Assembly (NCBI GenBank): GCA_964036315.1
Contig: OZ038517.1
Span: forward strand, 20,408,074 to 20,472,073
Length of the DNA stretch: 64,000 bases
Direction of reading: 5' to 3'
Source: Acanthosepion esculentum
Taxonomy: Eukaryota; Mollusca; Cephalopoda; Sepiida; Sepiidae
The notes beneath the pieces were generated by a model. The model worked only from the letters and a program-made list of their open reading frames with translations, made no database searches and was not told the DNA's origin. A program made the translations under genes and the position numbers. Numbering within the stretch: the stretch's first letter is position 1; every line of letters begins with the position of its first letter. Positions 42,100-53,837 of the stretch are shown one piece after another.

Positions 42100-42348
42100 A
42101 CTGATTCTTGCATCATCATAGACGGGCGCCGGTTTTAAAAGGTACAAGCCAGGTGGCTGTGGGTAACTAAATTTATAGTCACAGCTGAAAATCATTCGAG
42201 TCACGTGCGTCATAAAGTGACTTCCGTAACTTTTTCTTTTTCCGTGCAAACTTCTCATGACTTCCTTTTTATTTTTTTAGTCTTCTTAAGTTGTGTTTTT
42301 CTCTCTCTCTCTCTCTTTATTTTTCATATTGGAAAATAAAAATAAAAT
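42100..42348 (+). promoter_or_regulatory. Promoter-like region upstream of CENPV-like exon 1, possibly bidirectional
   Basis: A small island with several CpGs in otherwise CpG-poor sequence. It contains GTCACGTGCGTCA (overlapping E-box and CRE/ATF-like motif) and, 14 bp further on, ACTTCCG (ETS-like, reverse) at about 42200-42230, then a CT-rich leader (42301-42316) before the ATG at 42349. The minus-strand gene starts near 39.5 kb, so a shared head-to-head promoter is possible. This is motif evidence only. Confidence 0.35.
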
Positions 42349-42372
42349 ATGGATTCAGAAGCAAGTAGTAAA
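42349..42372 (+). CDS. CENPV: Possible first coding exon of the CENPV-like gene
   Basis: ATG in a good context (A at -3, G at +4) opens 8 codons (MDSEASSK) that end exactly at a GTGAGT donor in phase 0. Exon 2 (52375) can be read in phase 0, so the two would join in frame across a 10-kb intron. A CT-rich leader (42301-42316) and a promoter-like stretch lie upstream. The assignment is inference. Exon 2 also starts with ATG and could hold the true start if this exon is spurious. Confidence 0.42.
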
Positions 42373-44640
42373 GTGAGTATTTTATTTTTAATTTTTCATC
42401 TAGAAATACGTTCTTTGGTATTTTAATTAAAACATCGATTATTATTATATTTTTATTTTTTATTACTTCTTTTAAAAACTCCTTGTTGGGAATGGTGGAA
42501 AAATAGTGAAATATCTTTATTTATAATAAATTGATAAAATATAAAAAAATATATTTAAAAAAGAAACACTTTTTTTTTTTTTAAATGATCGTCTCTGGTT
42601 ACGCAAACAAACCGGGTGTGGAAAAGAGCAGGAAAGTTTGTTTTTCACCAATTTTCTTCAAATTGTTTCTCAATGAAAAAATATTATTACCAGCTCTACG
42701 TTTTTGGAAAAATATTATTACCAGCTCTACTTTTTTTGGGAAAAAAAACTTTTTCAGCATTAAATGGCCCAACGAAGGTCGATATGCTGGTTAAATAAAC
42801 AATCTATCTATCTATCAAATTGTTTCTCAGGTACTAGTTAGTTCATTTTTTTTTTTTTTAACTTTCCTACTCATATATACGTTCTTATCCCAACACTAGA
42901 AAAATAGTTTACTTTCTTTAACTTTACACACAATTTATACAATGTTCTTTTATTAGTGACAGACAAAAAAAAATATGGCGATATAAAATAAACAAATTAA
43001 CTTTTTTTTTCTCAATACAAGTTTTTAGCAAAGCATTTTTCTTGCCTAATCCAGGAATACTGCCCCCTTATTACCCCCCCCCTCCAAAATGACAATCGAT
43101 AACTTGATAAAGAAAATGTGAGTATTACTGAGTTTTAAATTCGCCCAAAATAATGTAAAAAAAAAAAAAGTTACTTACCCCAAGAAATTATAAATTTTTA
43201 AAATCAAAGTTTTTTTTTAGTTATTTTATTAATTTTTTGGCACTCTTGAAATTATAAATTTTAAATCCAACAAATTAAATTCGTTTAGCTTGCCTTGTAA
43301 CAACTCCAACCCTCAGAATTAAAAAAATTACCAAAAATCGGGGATTTATTTATAATATTTAATTTATTCACATTTTTCGTAAGTGCGGATGATATTCAAG
43401 GTACTTAAGGATTTTTTTTTTTTTTTTTTTTTACAACTTTAAAAAAATAAATAAGAAGTCTTTTATTTTTTTTTTTTTATCGGGATGAGCGTGAATGTAA
43501 ACTCCACATTAGAAATATCTCGCCCGAGTCGCCCACATTTGGAGCGATTGCAAAGGTCAACCCAAATGTAGTGCAATGGAAGGGCTTCGCTCTGTGAGAA
43601 TTTGGTGTGAATTTTTTTAGTAAATATAAATTCTTTTTATTTTTTTGGGTGAGGGTTAATTAAAAAGATCCAAGAAAATAAGTCGGATTAATTCTATTCA
43701 TAATCTCTGAAAGACGCCATCAAAAGGACAGGTTAAGAATTCTGGTCCCTTTTTTAAATTTTTTTTATTACCAGGCTCTCTAGTTCCCGTTAAAAAAAAA
43801 ATAAGCTCGATTTCAGTTTACCGGGTACACTTAGGAAAAAGCAGTAAGCTTCTTAAGTAATTAGTAAGTTTAAGTAACTATTTCTTCTTTTTCCTTTTTT
43901 TTTTTTTTCAAACGGAAGAATTGAAATAAAATTTCCTATGGCGAAGTTTTTTTTTTTAAGTATGTTATTAATTTTTTTGTCATTGTTGTTTAAGAAATTT
44001 ATAATTCAACATAAAAATAATTACTGAAAAGGACAACTTTTATTTTAATTAATAACATTTACCGATATTCCTGTTATAGTTATTTAGTCGCACATCAACC
44101 ATAGCCATTTTGTGGACACAGATGGACTCGCGACTATTTGACTCTCCACCCCTGGCGAAAAGTCTAGGGGGTACGGTGACCCGTTTTTGTCCAGTGTCTA
44201 AATTTTTTTTTACCAAATGCAAGTGCTGTCAGAAGCAGTCATGCCGGTCAGAATTTTTAAAATTATAAAATAAGAAGCACGCTGTTTCACATGTTCCGCG
44301 CGGAATATTTTATGCAATCTTAATAAACGAGGTACAAAGAAAAAATTAGAAAAATATTAATCATGTCGTACCAAATAGTGCCAGGCTTGGAAATGTAAAG
44401 AAATATCCTGACGGCACTTGTAAACGCAAATAACGTGTTATTGCTAAGATTATTAATTCAACTAACAAATTTTTTATGAAAATGTATTTTTTCTTGTGTA
44501 GTTGGCTTTACTTTAATGTGATCTTCTTTTCATTCAGGAATGTTTTATTCTTTTTAAGAAAAATGTAAGTTTTAGGGTCAGTTGAAAATTGTTTTAAAAA
44601 GTGGAGGGGGTTTAGTTTATAATGCTAAAACTGAACCCTG
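42373..44640. other. Intron 1, homopolymer-rich
   Basis: Very rich in long A and T runs (for example 43410-43440). Includes a family M fragment at 42650. No exon seen. Confidence 0.5.
42650..42805 (-). repeat. SINE-like family M, minus strand, in intron 1
   Basis: Two units (TATTACCAGCTCTACGTTTT) then TTCAGCATTAAATGGCCCAA CGAAGGTCGATATGCTGG. A short (CTAT)n run follows. Confidence 0.75.
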
Positions 44641-44644
44641 ACTT

Positions 44645-45455
44645 TACATTGTGGTGGCACGGAGCAAGCGAAGGACCGGATATTAACCCTCAGAGGTTTA
44701 GACAGCAAATGACCAATACTGGTCATTGCGCACCCGGCTCCACGCAGAATTTCCGGGGGAAAATTAAAAAGAAATAAAAAGAATAATAAGCAATTTCCAC
44801 CAATTAAACGGCTCCGCGCCATACCCAACAGTTTGTTTCAGCAGACTGACTCTGATCCGATGGGCACACATAAATAGAGCGATAAATTCACTTCTAAGAG
44901 AGAAAGCTTTGAAGTACCGTCAGTGAATGTCGCTACGCTTTTCTCACCCATCAAACCCGATGCCTTCAGCCTTCCTTCACCAACGGAGATATCAAAGGAC
45001 TCCTACCAACCCATTGACCTCACCTTTCATCTCCTGTGACCAGCACGTCATGAACTTAAGTATTAACAAAAGACACTTATATTCTTTTAATAATCGGATT
45101 TCTCTTCTATGAATGAACATTTTGTAACGGACTTTGTGCGTGTAAATCAAGAAACATTGTACTATTCATTGATGTTGCATTTAAATACAAAGTGTTTTTG
45201 ATATACCCTTCTCTTTCGTATGTTATTTTGTTTATGTTATGGTGACCTCAATTTGATTGCTTGTTGAACCTTTGATATACCCTTCTCTTTCGTATGTTAT
45301 TTTGTTTATGTTATGGTGACCTCAATTTGATTGCTTGTTGAACCTTTAGGCCAAACTAGCGGCTGTCCCGAAGGACTGCTACTATTTATCTACCTTCTGA
45401 TACAAGCAACAATTAACAACGAGAACTCTACCCCCCATCACCATAACATCAGTCA
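44645..45455 (+). other. Possible LTR in intron 1, with 77-bp duplication
   Basis: TGTGGTGGCACGG ... CATAAATAGAGCG (TATA-like, 44870) ... and later ACCCCCCATCACCATAACA give an LTR-like look with higher CpG, but no duplication was found. A 77-bp unit (TGATATACCCTTCTCTTTCG TATG...) is exactly duplicated at about 45198-45352. Confidence 0.4.
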
Positions 45456-45884
45456 ATAACTTAACATAAATATTAATAAATTAAAAAATGTAAAACTGGA
45501 CTCACTTATGGTTGCAAATGATAAGGCAGAATATGGACATGCTTCAAAGTTCAAATATCATTATTTTTATCGTGTTTGAAATAAAGACATTGTAGACATA
45601 TAACTGTTGCAGGACATCAAGCAGGTGCTGTTAACCCTGCAAACAGAAACATTTATGTAGGATATTACGATCGAAGCAATCCTTGTAATCCGTAACAAAG
45701 GCGAGGGTTTTAAAAACTAAGCCAACAATCTGGCAAAAGTATGTACAGGTGTTGTTTTGAGTAATCCGATATGAAGTCAGGGAGTGCCAATCGAAAGATT
45801 GTCTTGTTTCAGGGCAGCAGACCAGAGGCAGGCAAGGCAGTGCTGAGGTAGCCTGTTCGTCCTTAGAGTGACGGTCACAAGGGA

Positions 45885-46005
45885 TGCAGCTTGGTAGTCC
45901 CTAGAAGGACTATCACATAGGTATGTAGCTAGGTAGTCCTTAGAAGGACTATCGCATAAGAATGTAGCTTGTCAGTCCTTAAAAAAAACTATCACATAAG
46001 ATTTG
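45885..46005 (+). repeat. About 49-bp tandem, three units
   Basis: GTAGTCCTTAGAAGGACTAT CAC...ATGTAGCT. Each unit has a small palindrome (GTCCTTAGAAGGAC). Confidence 0.75.
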
Positions 46006-46574
46006 GCCTGGGCTGCTGCTGAGTTTGGCTTAGTCAGGTGCTACTACTGAGTTCGGCAACCAGGACTGGGAGCAGAAGTTAATATTGTCCTTAATATATA
46101 TTATTTATAAAAGCAATTAAAAGCCTTTCTAATTACATAATGTCATAGTTTTACCTCATTTTTAATTTTACGATTCAGAGCAGATTTTTGGTAAATGCTG
46201 TTTGACAAAAACAAATTGATGTTTTAAATTCTCCAAGGACTCCTGCTTTTAATTAATATAAATATGAAGAGGGTGGAATTATAATTTTTCAAAATTTCAT
46301 AAAATTAAGTGGAGGTAAAACAGATGTAAAAAAAAAAAAAAAAAAAAAGTTTTACCAAGATTTTCTTTAAAAAAATAATACTAATAATAATAACAACAAA
46401 AATAATTTCATTTGTAAATAAATCCTGAAAATTTCATTAAACTTTGACAATTATTTGATCTTTGCAAGAATTTCCAAAACAATGTGTTTTTTAATGTCCC
46501 CCAAAAAATGTTCAAAATTTCAAATGTTCTAAAGAGAATTAAAAAAGATAACGGTAAATTTGCTTTTTAAGCCC

Positions 46575-46880
46575 TACGCTAAATATCTACTAAAAATTTC
46601 CCAAATTGTCCTTTCTCCATGTAAATGTACATGCTGAACTCGAATTGACAATTAAATTATGAAAAAAACCTACTGTTTTGAATTTATCGACAAGAAAAAA
46701 AATCTGTCTTCTTGTCGGTCATTCGTCTGCCATTACTGCCATAATTTTTAGTAATTCACTGTGGGGTACTTCCGTTGGCGTAAGCATAAATTTTGGCCTA
46801 TTTACTTCTTTAACTGAATTTAATGCTGAAATCACTACGCACTGGTGTAAAGCACTTTTTCATTTTTTTCTTTTTGATAA
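46575..46880 (+). repeat. Merlin 5' end fragment, second copy
   Basis: ATGTAAATGTACATGCTGAA CTC ... CTTCTTGTCGGTCATTCGTC ... GGCCTATTTACTTCTTTAAC matches 40400-40640. The transposase is missing. Confidence 0.8.
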
Positions 46881-47027
46881 GTGTAGTATTATTTATAACA
46901 TAAAACTTTAAATCAAAACAAATTAAATAATACAATAAAACCTGTTTTTCTGTGTAGAATAGCAATGACATATTAAAAGAAATTAAATAGAATAAAACAT
47001 TTTTTTTAAATTAAAAATAAACAGTAA

Positions 47028-47105
47028 TTAGGGTTAGGTTAGGGGTCAGGGTTACTAACTCTTAACCTAACCCTAACCTAGGGTTAGGGTCAGCCTAACA
47101 CCTAG
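47028..47105. repeat. Telomere-like TTAGGG/CCCTAA patch
   Basis: GGGTTAGGTTAGGGG, then AACCTAACCCTAACC, then GGGTTAGGG occur within 80 bp, in both orientations, able to fold back. Degenerate interstitial telomeric-type sequence in intron 1. Confidence 0.8.
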
Positions 47106-48210
47106 GTGAGGGTTGGGTTTGGGGCACAAACTAAAATGCCCCACCCCCCGTTCTATTAAATGTTTTCATTTCTATTATGAATGCTGTTGATTAAACTGCT
47201 AAAAAAAACTTATTTATAGTTTATCTCGATATTTACAACGTGATGGTTAACTTTGGTGCTTACTGGCTAAGGCTCTTACTCTAGGTTCAATTGTTGATCT
47301 CAATGTTTTCAACCTGATGACTAACTTTGCTTACTGGCTAAAGCTCTTACTCTTGGCCCCATGCTGCTGAGAAGTAATCATAGATCTCCTCATTTTGTAA
47401 TTTGCAGGCAGTTTCTTTGTTTAGTAAGAAGCTGTGTAACTGCTTTGAAACCACATTCATCCCAACAGAAAGTTGGAAAACAAGGAAGAAAAGTGTCATA
47501 GCTTCCCTCAGCTTTAGATAACTTTCAGAAATTTTCTTTTTTAGCCAATATTGTATAATTTTTGAAAATTTGAAAAAAAAACAAAACCTGGATAAATGCT
47601 CACTGCCCCTCCCCACCTTTGAGTATATTTGTCACCCCTGAAATGATGCCACCCCCTTGCAACAGAACCCACAAGGGGGTGCTAGCGCCCACGTTAGGAA
47701 AAACTGTGTTAGATGATTTGTTGACTATACAAAAAGGTACATCTGCCTTTAACAGGTCTTGTTTTTAAACCTGATAGCTGTCAAGCCACCCACCTAACTA
47801 GAAATGCCTGGTGGAGAAACTGGTTTAGTCCCCAATAACCTGGCCATGCAGCAAGTAGCATTGGTTTACATGTTACCAGTATCACTCATAGAGTAACCTG
47901 ACATAAAGTTACATGTTACAGATTTATTTACGTAATTTGCTTTTTAGAACATGAATGGTTTGATAAAATGAAATGATACTCAAATTATCAAGCAAAACAA
48001 CGCATGAAAAAGTCAGTGTCCTACTCCCCCTTCACCTGTCTTCTCTGAACCATAGTATCCAATCTAAGTTCCCCCATCTCACTGTTCCTAAGATGCTCTA
48101 CTCTAGAGTATTAAAAACCAATCCTTTACCCGATGAGAATTAAAGGAAGGAGAGAATGAACTACTCTGAACCTCTATTTGAGGCTGAAATAGATTGTTCC
48201 ACTTAAACAA
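47106..48210. other. Intron 1, unassigned
   Basis: Partly A-rich. AACCCACAAGGGGGTGCTAG near 47690 and CAACCTGATG phrases near 47230-47340 look repetitive, but no family is recognised. Confidence 0.4.
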
Positions 48211-48211
48211 A

Positions 48212-48455
48212 GTTGAGTCAAAAAGTAATGAAATTTGTTTTATATCAGAAATTAGGAAAACTATGAAACATATCATATATCAAGATACAGCTAGACATCA
48301 TAGGTTCACATCCCTACTTCTCAACGTAATCACTCTCTCTTTCCACGGCAGTGTTTCACATACGAGTGAGGGCATGTATCCCGGTTTCATAAAACTTAGC
48401 TGGTTGTTGATGTTACAGCAGTTTTCACTTCTTCATCACCACCTTCAAACTTTCA
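48212..48455 (+). repeat. Possible mariner end fragment
   Basis: GAGTCAAAAAGTAATGAAAT and CACTTACGAG-like / GAGGGCATGTATCCCGGTTT resemble the ends of some mariner elements seen in reverse. No transposase motif. Tentative. Confidence 0.35.
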
Positions 48456-48499
48456 TCTCATTGGTCCAATGAAAGAGGCACCGCGGGGCAAACATTATC

Positions 48500-48860
48500 C
48501 TATTTGATTAAAGCATTGGTTCTTGAATTGTGATGGCTGTGAGTTCAGTCTTTGTGTCAGACAGTGTGTACTTGGGCGTAGTGGAAACAGGCAAGCAGTA
48601 ATTGAATAAAAGAACTATACAATATCCCCAGACAATATTGGTGGAACAAGAACAGTCTCACCGCCCCCCCTCCCCTTGGATTAAATAAAGAGTTCAGTTC
48701 AGAATTCCTAGTAGGTTACCCAGATCAATATACACCTGAGTATGGTCAGAGGGTACAATGACTGAAACGTGACAACAACAACAACAACAAAGATGAGGAC
48801 AATAGTCTGAACGTAAATAGTGTAAATAATGATAACTCCTCATCCCAGAAATTCAGACAG
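48500..48860 (+). repeat. Family B unit with tRNA-like head
   Basis: A head with a B-box-like GTGAGTTCAGTC is followed by GGAACAAGAACAGTCTC, GATTAAATAAAGAGTTCAGTT, a decayed hammerhead-like part (CCTGAGTATGGTC ... GACTGAAACG) and a tail ending CTCATCCCAGAAATTCAGAC. Confidence 0.78.
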
Positions 48861-49162
48861 TAAATCCTTTATAAATTTAATGAAACTATTTAGTTCATGT
48901 TCCAAGACAGGAAAGGTCCTTTTTTTTGTTTGTAGTGTCATCATCAGTACCCACTTGTATTGTGATTGTAATCCTCTCTCCCTGTTCCCTTCCTCCCTAC
49001 TGGTATTGGTAGCAGAGATGGCTATGAATCAAAGTGTGTTTGACAAAGCTATTGGCATGAATTTATCCAGCCTAGTAGTGGTAGTGTACCTTGTTGGAAC
49101 CACATGATTTTTATTTGCATTAATGGTGCAGGTGTATGATACCTATCTTCCTCATGGTTAAC

Positions 49163-49798
49163 ATAGCAAATGGCTGTCTATATTTCTGAGATGAGGTATT
49201 ATGTACACTATTTACATTATTCGGACTATTGTCCTCATCTTTGTTGCCATATTTATTACAATGTTTCGGCCCTTCAGTATCTGTCTATATTTCTGAGATG
49301 AGGTATTATGTACACTATTTACATTATTTGGACTATTGTCCTCATCTTTGTTGCCATATTTATTACAATGTTTTGGCCTTTCAGTATCTGTCTATATTTC
49401 TGAGATGAGGTATTATGTACACTATTTACATTATTCGGACTATTCTCCTCATCTTTGTCACCATATTTATTACAACGTTCCTCAAGGACACATGGCACAA
49501 TAGATAAAGGCGTTAGTTAGATCCAGTGACAGGACCCAAAGAGTGTGAGTTCAATACCCGGCTAAGGCAGTGGAGAACTTGGAGAGGGGAATTAACAGGA
49601 GATAACTGACAACTGACATCCATTAAACATGGCATGTGGAACGAGAACAGTCTACCCCAGTGAGCGAAATAAAGGGTTCAGTTAGACATTCCAACCACCT
49701 GAAGAAGGCCGAAGCATACAACAGCAGAAACGTTGTGATAAATATGGCAACAAAGATGAGGACAATAGTCCGAATAATGTAAATAGTATAGCAAATGG
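49163..49798. mobile_element. Composite repeat A insertion with target-site duplication
   Basis: Three head-to-tail minus-strand tails with exact 107-bp spacing (starts 49174, 49281, 49388) are joined to a full plus-strand unit (about 49480-49787). The whole is framed by ATAGCAAATGG at 49163-49173 and 49788-49798. A single duplication around the complex shows that the inverted tails and the unit entered as one insertion. Tandem and inverted terminal copies are typical of Penelope-like elements and not of ordinary SINEs. Confidence 0.9.
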
Positions 49799-50159
49799 CA
49801 TTTGTCATTGAAGTATTGATAAATACAGAGTTAATTCCCTTATAATTATTTATAGGGACCAATCACATTTTAATAAATTTTAGTGCCTATGATTACTAGC
49901 AGTCTGTTCTGCCATGGATTTCTACAGATAAGCACAAAATACTTTTTGTCTCATTCACTTTTACTCATAGTAGTCCAGAATGGTACACCATTAACTTGGT
50001 ACTTATGTTACTCACTGTTTGTCACATAAACATCATAGATTTGTTCTGCCCAAAGGGAGATAATCACCTCTGCATCCCTACACAAGGACCCAAACATTTC
50101 ATTAAACAATTCAATTATTTTCCTTTAAATAAAATTATACATAACATAGGCTGTTGTTA

Positions 50160-52330
50160 ATTTAGCATAAATATGTCATTAACACACTAACTGCCAACCA
50201 CAAGATAACTTGTGCTTGGACATTTTTATTACGATGCCAACTACAAATTATCACAAGCTTGGCATTTTTTGATACATTTTCATCTGTGGGCACCAACAAT
50301 GAGTTTATTCACATTGGTATGTTTAGTGTGCAAACAATGTTAAGACTTCAGTTGAAGCTATAAATAAACACATAAAAACTTTTTATTGCCCAAGTTAGCT
50401 ATTATAAAGTTGGCATTTGAAGTCAGATTTTATAATTGACCTCTGGCAGTCAACGTGTTAATGATATATTCACTCACAAAAAAAAAAAAAAAATTATTCT
50501 TACAATGTGTAAAGAAAAACAGCCAAACCTTTAAGCTTTTAATGAAGCTTTATTCAATTTGAATAATTTTTGCAATTTGCTCACTGTCTAGATTTGAGAT
50601 TTCATAGGAGAGTAGTTTGAGGGGGAGACAACTATGGTTGCCTTCACTGCAAAATCCAGAATATCTTGTGGCTTTAAATAACCCACAAAGTGTTGATTAA
50701 CCTTAAAAATAAAAAAATAAACAGACAATTATATCTAGAAGATAGAAATTTTACAATCTATGGCATAAAATATGCAGTGCATATAATTTACCATCAGTCA
50801 TACTTATTTTACTATAGAAATGTGTTAACACATTGACTGCCAACTGCAAGTGTTATGAAGTGTGCTTTCCTTCATATTTTATCGGTCCAACAGTAGTCAT
50901 TTATCTTGTATACCAAGAGCTGGTCTACCCTTACTGCCTTGGGCATTTATATAGTCTATGCCTCATCTATGCTAATTAGGCAATCATTTGAATATCATTA
51001 CAACAAGATATATGGTTGGTAGTTTTATTATGATGCTGACTACAAGTTATCTTGTGCCTGGCATTTTCCAATACATTTTTATCTGTAGGTAACAGTGAGT
51101 TTATTCAGTGATACATTTCGTATGAAAACAATGTTATGATTTCAGTTGAAGCTAGTAGTCAACTTTATAAAATATTTTAAAAAGTTGGCATTTAAAATCA
51201 GATTTTGTAATTGACCTCTTAACATGTAGTCAATGATTTTTATTACAGGATGCAATGTGAATAATTTTCTTTTTCTTATAAATATGCCTAACAAAAGATT
51301 TTATAAGAGAGGAATCAAAAATACTTTTTGTAACAAATATACTGTAAATGATTTTACTATAAAAGATGCTACAAATGCTTTTACTGTAGAAATGCATTTT
51401 TTTGTGAATCATTTCACTGAATGGCATTATAAAGGATTTTGATTGTAGAAATGCATTGCAAATCATTTCTACAATAGAAATGCAGCATTGCTGATTAATC
51501 TACTCAAGATAATATCAGTTTGTTTCTTTAACTCCTTTTTATTAGTGGCTCTTATACAGATGGCATCTTGATAACATACCAGATTTTTGTGTCGTTCCTC
51601 TAGACTTGTTCAATGGTTGAGTTTAAAGTGGTTTGTTGGCAGTAATGTTGAAAAGTTCTCAAGTCCCTTCGGCACTTTCCCATTTTGGAGATGCCTTAGG
51701 TGTCAGGCAATAAACTCAGCTCCCTCCCAAAGGAGAGCTAATGTGTGGGGTGGGGGGTGTCGGTCCTGAATGAATATTGTTGTCAGAGGATCGAATTCCC
51801 CTGCGGGGCTAACATATGACACTCGCATATTGAGAGCTACTCTACCTTTATTGCCTTGGGCATTTATATAGTCTATGCTTTAGCTGTGCTAATTATTCAG
51901 TCATTTACATAGTACTACAAGAAGATAATGTGCTTGGTAGTTTTATTAGTTTTATGATGTTGACTATGAGTTATCTTGTCACATTTGGAAAGATGAACAC
52001 TCAAATGACTTTATTCAATAAGGAAAAAGACTTGCTAGATTAATGTCCAGTTTGATTTGACAAAAACTAAGATAGGAGGCATTATGTAGAGTAAGTGGCC
52101 ATGGTTAAATTTAAATGGCAGAAATGTCAACAAACAAAATTGACAAAGTTTGCAGTATATATTTCAGATATATTTTCATCTGTGGGCACCAATAACGAGT
52201 TTATTTGCAGTGATACTTTTAATGCAAAAAGAATCTTATGTCTTCAGTTTTATTGCCTAAGTTGGAGATTATAAAATTGGCGTATGAAGTCAGATTTTGT
52301 AATTGACTTCAGACAGTCAACACGTTAAAA
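50160..52330 (+). repeat. Three diverged copies of a roughly 400-bp segment before CENPV-like exon 2
   Basis: 50160-50470, 50825-51225 and 51825-52330 each run from a TTAACACATTGACTGCCAAC-like start through TTTTCATCTGTGGGCACC... to AGATTTTGTAATTGACCTC. The third copy carries the 51977-52157 insertion and ends 45 bp before exon 2. Confidence 0.75.
51977..52157 (-). repeat. Left arm of inverted repeat around exon 2
   Basis: 181 bp (TGTCACATTTGGAAAGATGA ... TTGACAAAGTTTGCAGTA) matching 53838-54019 in reverse with only a few differences. Confidence 0.95.
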
Positions 52331-52374
52331 AGGCAGAAGCTTAAATGCACAGATTACATTTTATATTTTGACAG

Positions 52375-52466
52375 ATGCCAAGCAAGGAATACCATGGAGG
52401 TTGTCATTGTGGAGCTGTCCAGTTTAAATGCGTGGCCCCAGAAAAGCTGCTTGTATTGGATTGCAA
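52375..52466 (+). CDS. CENPV: CENPV-like GFA-domain protein, exon 2
   Basis: The acceptor TTTTGACAG and donor GTAAGT bound 92 nt (30 codons + 2) encoding MPSKEYHGGCHCGAVQFKCV then APEKLLVLDC. GGCHCGAVQF is the signature of the glutathione-dependent formaldehyde-activating enzyme / centromere protein V family (Mss4-like zinc fold), in which the CxC pair binds zinc. Vertebrate CENPV takes part in centromere organisation and associates with microtubules; catalysis is not established for it. The product here is short at the N terminus compared with mammalian CENPV, which carries a long basic extension. Near-identical inverted repeats (51977-52157, 53838-54019) flank this exon. The exon ends in the middle of the Asn codon completed by exon 3. 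Confidence 0.93.
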
Positions 52467-52587
52467 GTAAGTGCAGATATTGGTCTGATCAAATAAATTC
52501 GTTGAAACTGTTAGATGTAGACGTCCTGGCAAAGTACATGTTATGCAACTAAGTAATAATTATTCATGTTGATTTGATGATCCTGAC

Positions 52588-52712
52588 TGTGGTTGACTTT
52601 TTGTCATTATTATATGAATATTTCGACCGTTGTGTCCTCTAGTTTTCTGTTAGTATCTACCAATTTCAGTAACTTCCAGGGAATTTCAAATTAAACTCTT
52701 TATTAAATCTAT
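52588..52712 (-). repeat. Family B tail fragment
   Basis: The reverse strand reads AATAAAGAGTTTAATTTGAA ... ACAACGGTCGAAATATTCAT. It lies in intron 2 of the CENPV-like gene, 120 bp after exon 2, and joins a LINE 3' end on the other strand. Confidence 0.65.
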
Positions 52713-53205
52713 GAGGATAGATTTCTTTACAAATACTTTCACGGTAATTGCTCCGAGGAGCTGCTTTCGCTGGTTCCTAGGCCTCATGAATTTAAACGTC
52801 CTACGAGGCTGGCATCCCGTTCCCACCCCTTCACCGTTGAAACTGTTAGCTGTATCTTCTACTCCAATAGCTTCATGTCTCGCACATCTCGCCTGTGGAA
52901 CTCCCTTCCTTATTCCTGTTTCCCTGACAAATACAATCTCCAACTATTTAAGTGTAACGTTAATCGACATCTCCAGTTGCCTTGATCTATCCACTTCCCT
53001 TCTCCACATCCTTTCACCTTTCATTCTTATCGGCTCTCGCTCCAAATCTTCTGTAACCCCCTTGCCTTGATCGATCCACTATCTTTCTCCACATCCTCTC
53101 CTTTACCACTCCTATCTGCTCTTCCTCCAAGCCTTCTGTAACCCCTGGCGTGCTAGTGGCTTCCAGCCTTGCTTGGAGTGATAAGCTTAAAAAAAAATTA
53201 AAATT
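52712..53205 (+). pseudogene. LINE ORF2 C-terminus with open frame, and 3' UTR
   Basis: A frame without a Met stays open for about 90 codons: FLYKYFHGNCSEELLSLVPR, then TRLASRSHPFTVETVSC, SRTSRLWNSLPYSCFP and NLQLFKCNVNRHLQLP-stop (52983). The C/T-rich 3' UTR ends with CTTGCTTGGAGTGATAAGCT TAAAAAAAA. Better preserved than the other LINE pieces. Lies in intron 2. Confidence 0.85.
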
Positions 53206-53243
53206 TCATCATGATTCAGAACAGTTTTTAATGGATTTTTATT

Positions 53244-53690
53244 ACACCCTTGTACAAATTAATTGAAACAGCCATTTTAGTTTCCTTTCTTTCACTATAT
53301 ATATTTAGACCCACTGGAGTGACAGGGTGTAATTAATTTCTATTTTTTACTCAAATTATGTCATTTGCAGTGGTATTGCAGTAATATGAATCTATTTTCG
53401 GGGTGTATGATGAAATTTGTTTCACCTTGGAAAAATATTTCATCATCTGTGATTGCATTAGATTTTCATCACACCCAGACACTATTGTCTCTACTGTCAA
53501 TTAGTTGTCCTACAGCCATTGTCTGCAACGGATGTTACTTCAAGGGAGCGTATGAAAACTGTAATGCTGCACAATGGCAAGCCTTACCAGTGAGCAAATC
53601 AAAGTACTATCAACTGGCTCAGAAACTCTCCTGACTTAAATCCAATCGAGAATCTGTGGTCATTCTGCAATGACTGACCACAGTCTCTGT
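53244..53690 (+). pseudogene. Tc1-like element remnant
   Basis: A TIR-like start (ACACCCTTGTACAAATTAAT TGAAACAGCC) is followed by decayed coding sequence ending ...CTGGCTCAGAAACTCTCCTG ACTTAAATCCAATCGAGAAT CTGTGG, i.e. NSPDLNPIENLW across a frameshift. Lies in intron 2 of the CENPV-like gene. Confidence 0.75.
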
Positions 53691-53837
53691 TGTCTTGAAG
53701 CCAGAATGCTGTGATCACTAGTCTGTATCCTTCTTTTGTGTTAACACAATTTTTCATATTGCTGTTGTTTGGACTTGCATATATTGTTTGCATGCTTTAT
53801 ATTATTTTTGGCTCTGTTCTTTTCTCTTGTTATTGTT

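Noticed and set aside
42034..42258. Minus-strand frame (MRSLHGKRKSYGSHFM...) beside the promoter-like stretch
   Set aside because: No splice donor fits and the frame overlaps the CpG-containing leader region; no homology recognised. It could be a 5' exon but the evidence is too thin.
44625..44828. Minus-strand 67-residue frame
   Set aside because: Lies within an LTR-like, CpG-richer stretch; no motif and no splice context.
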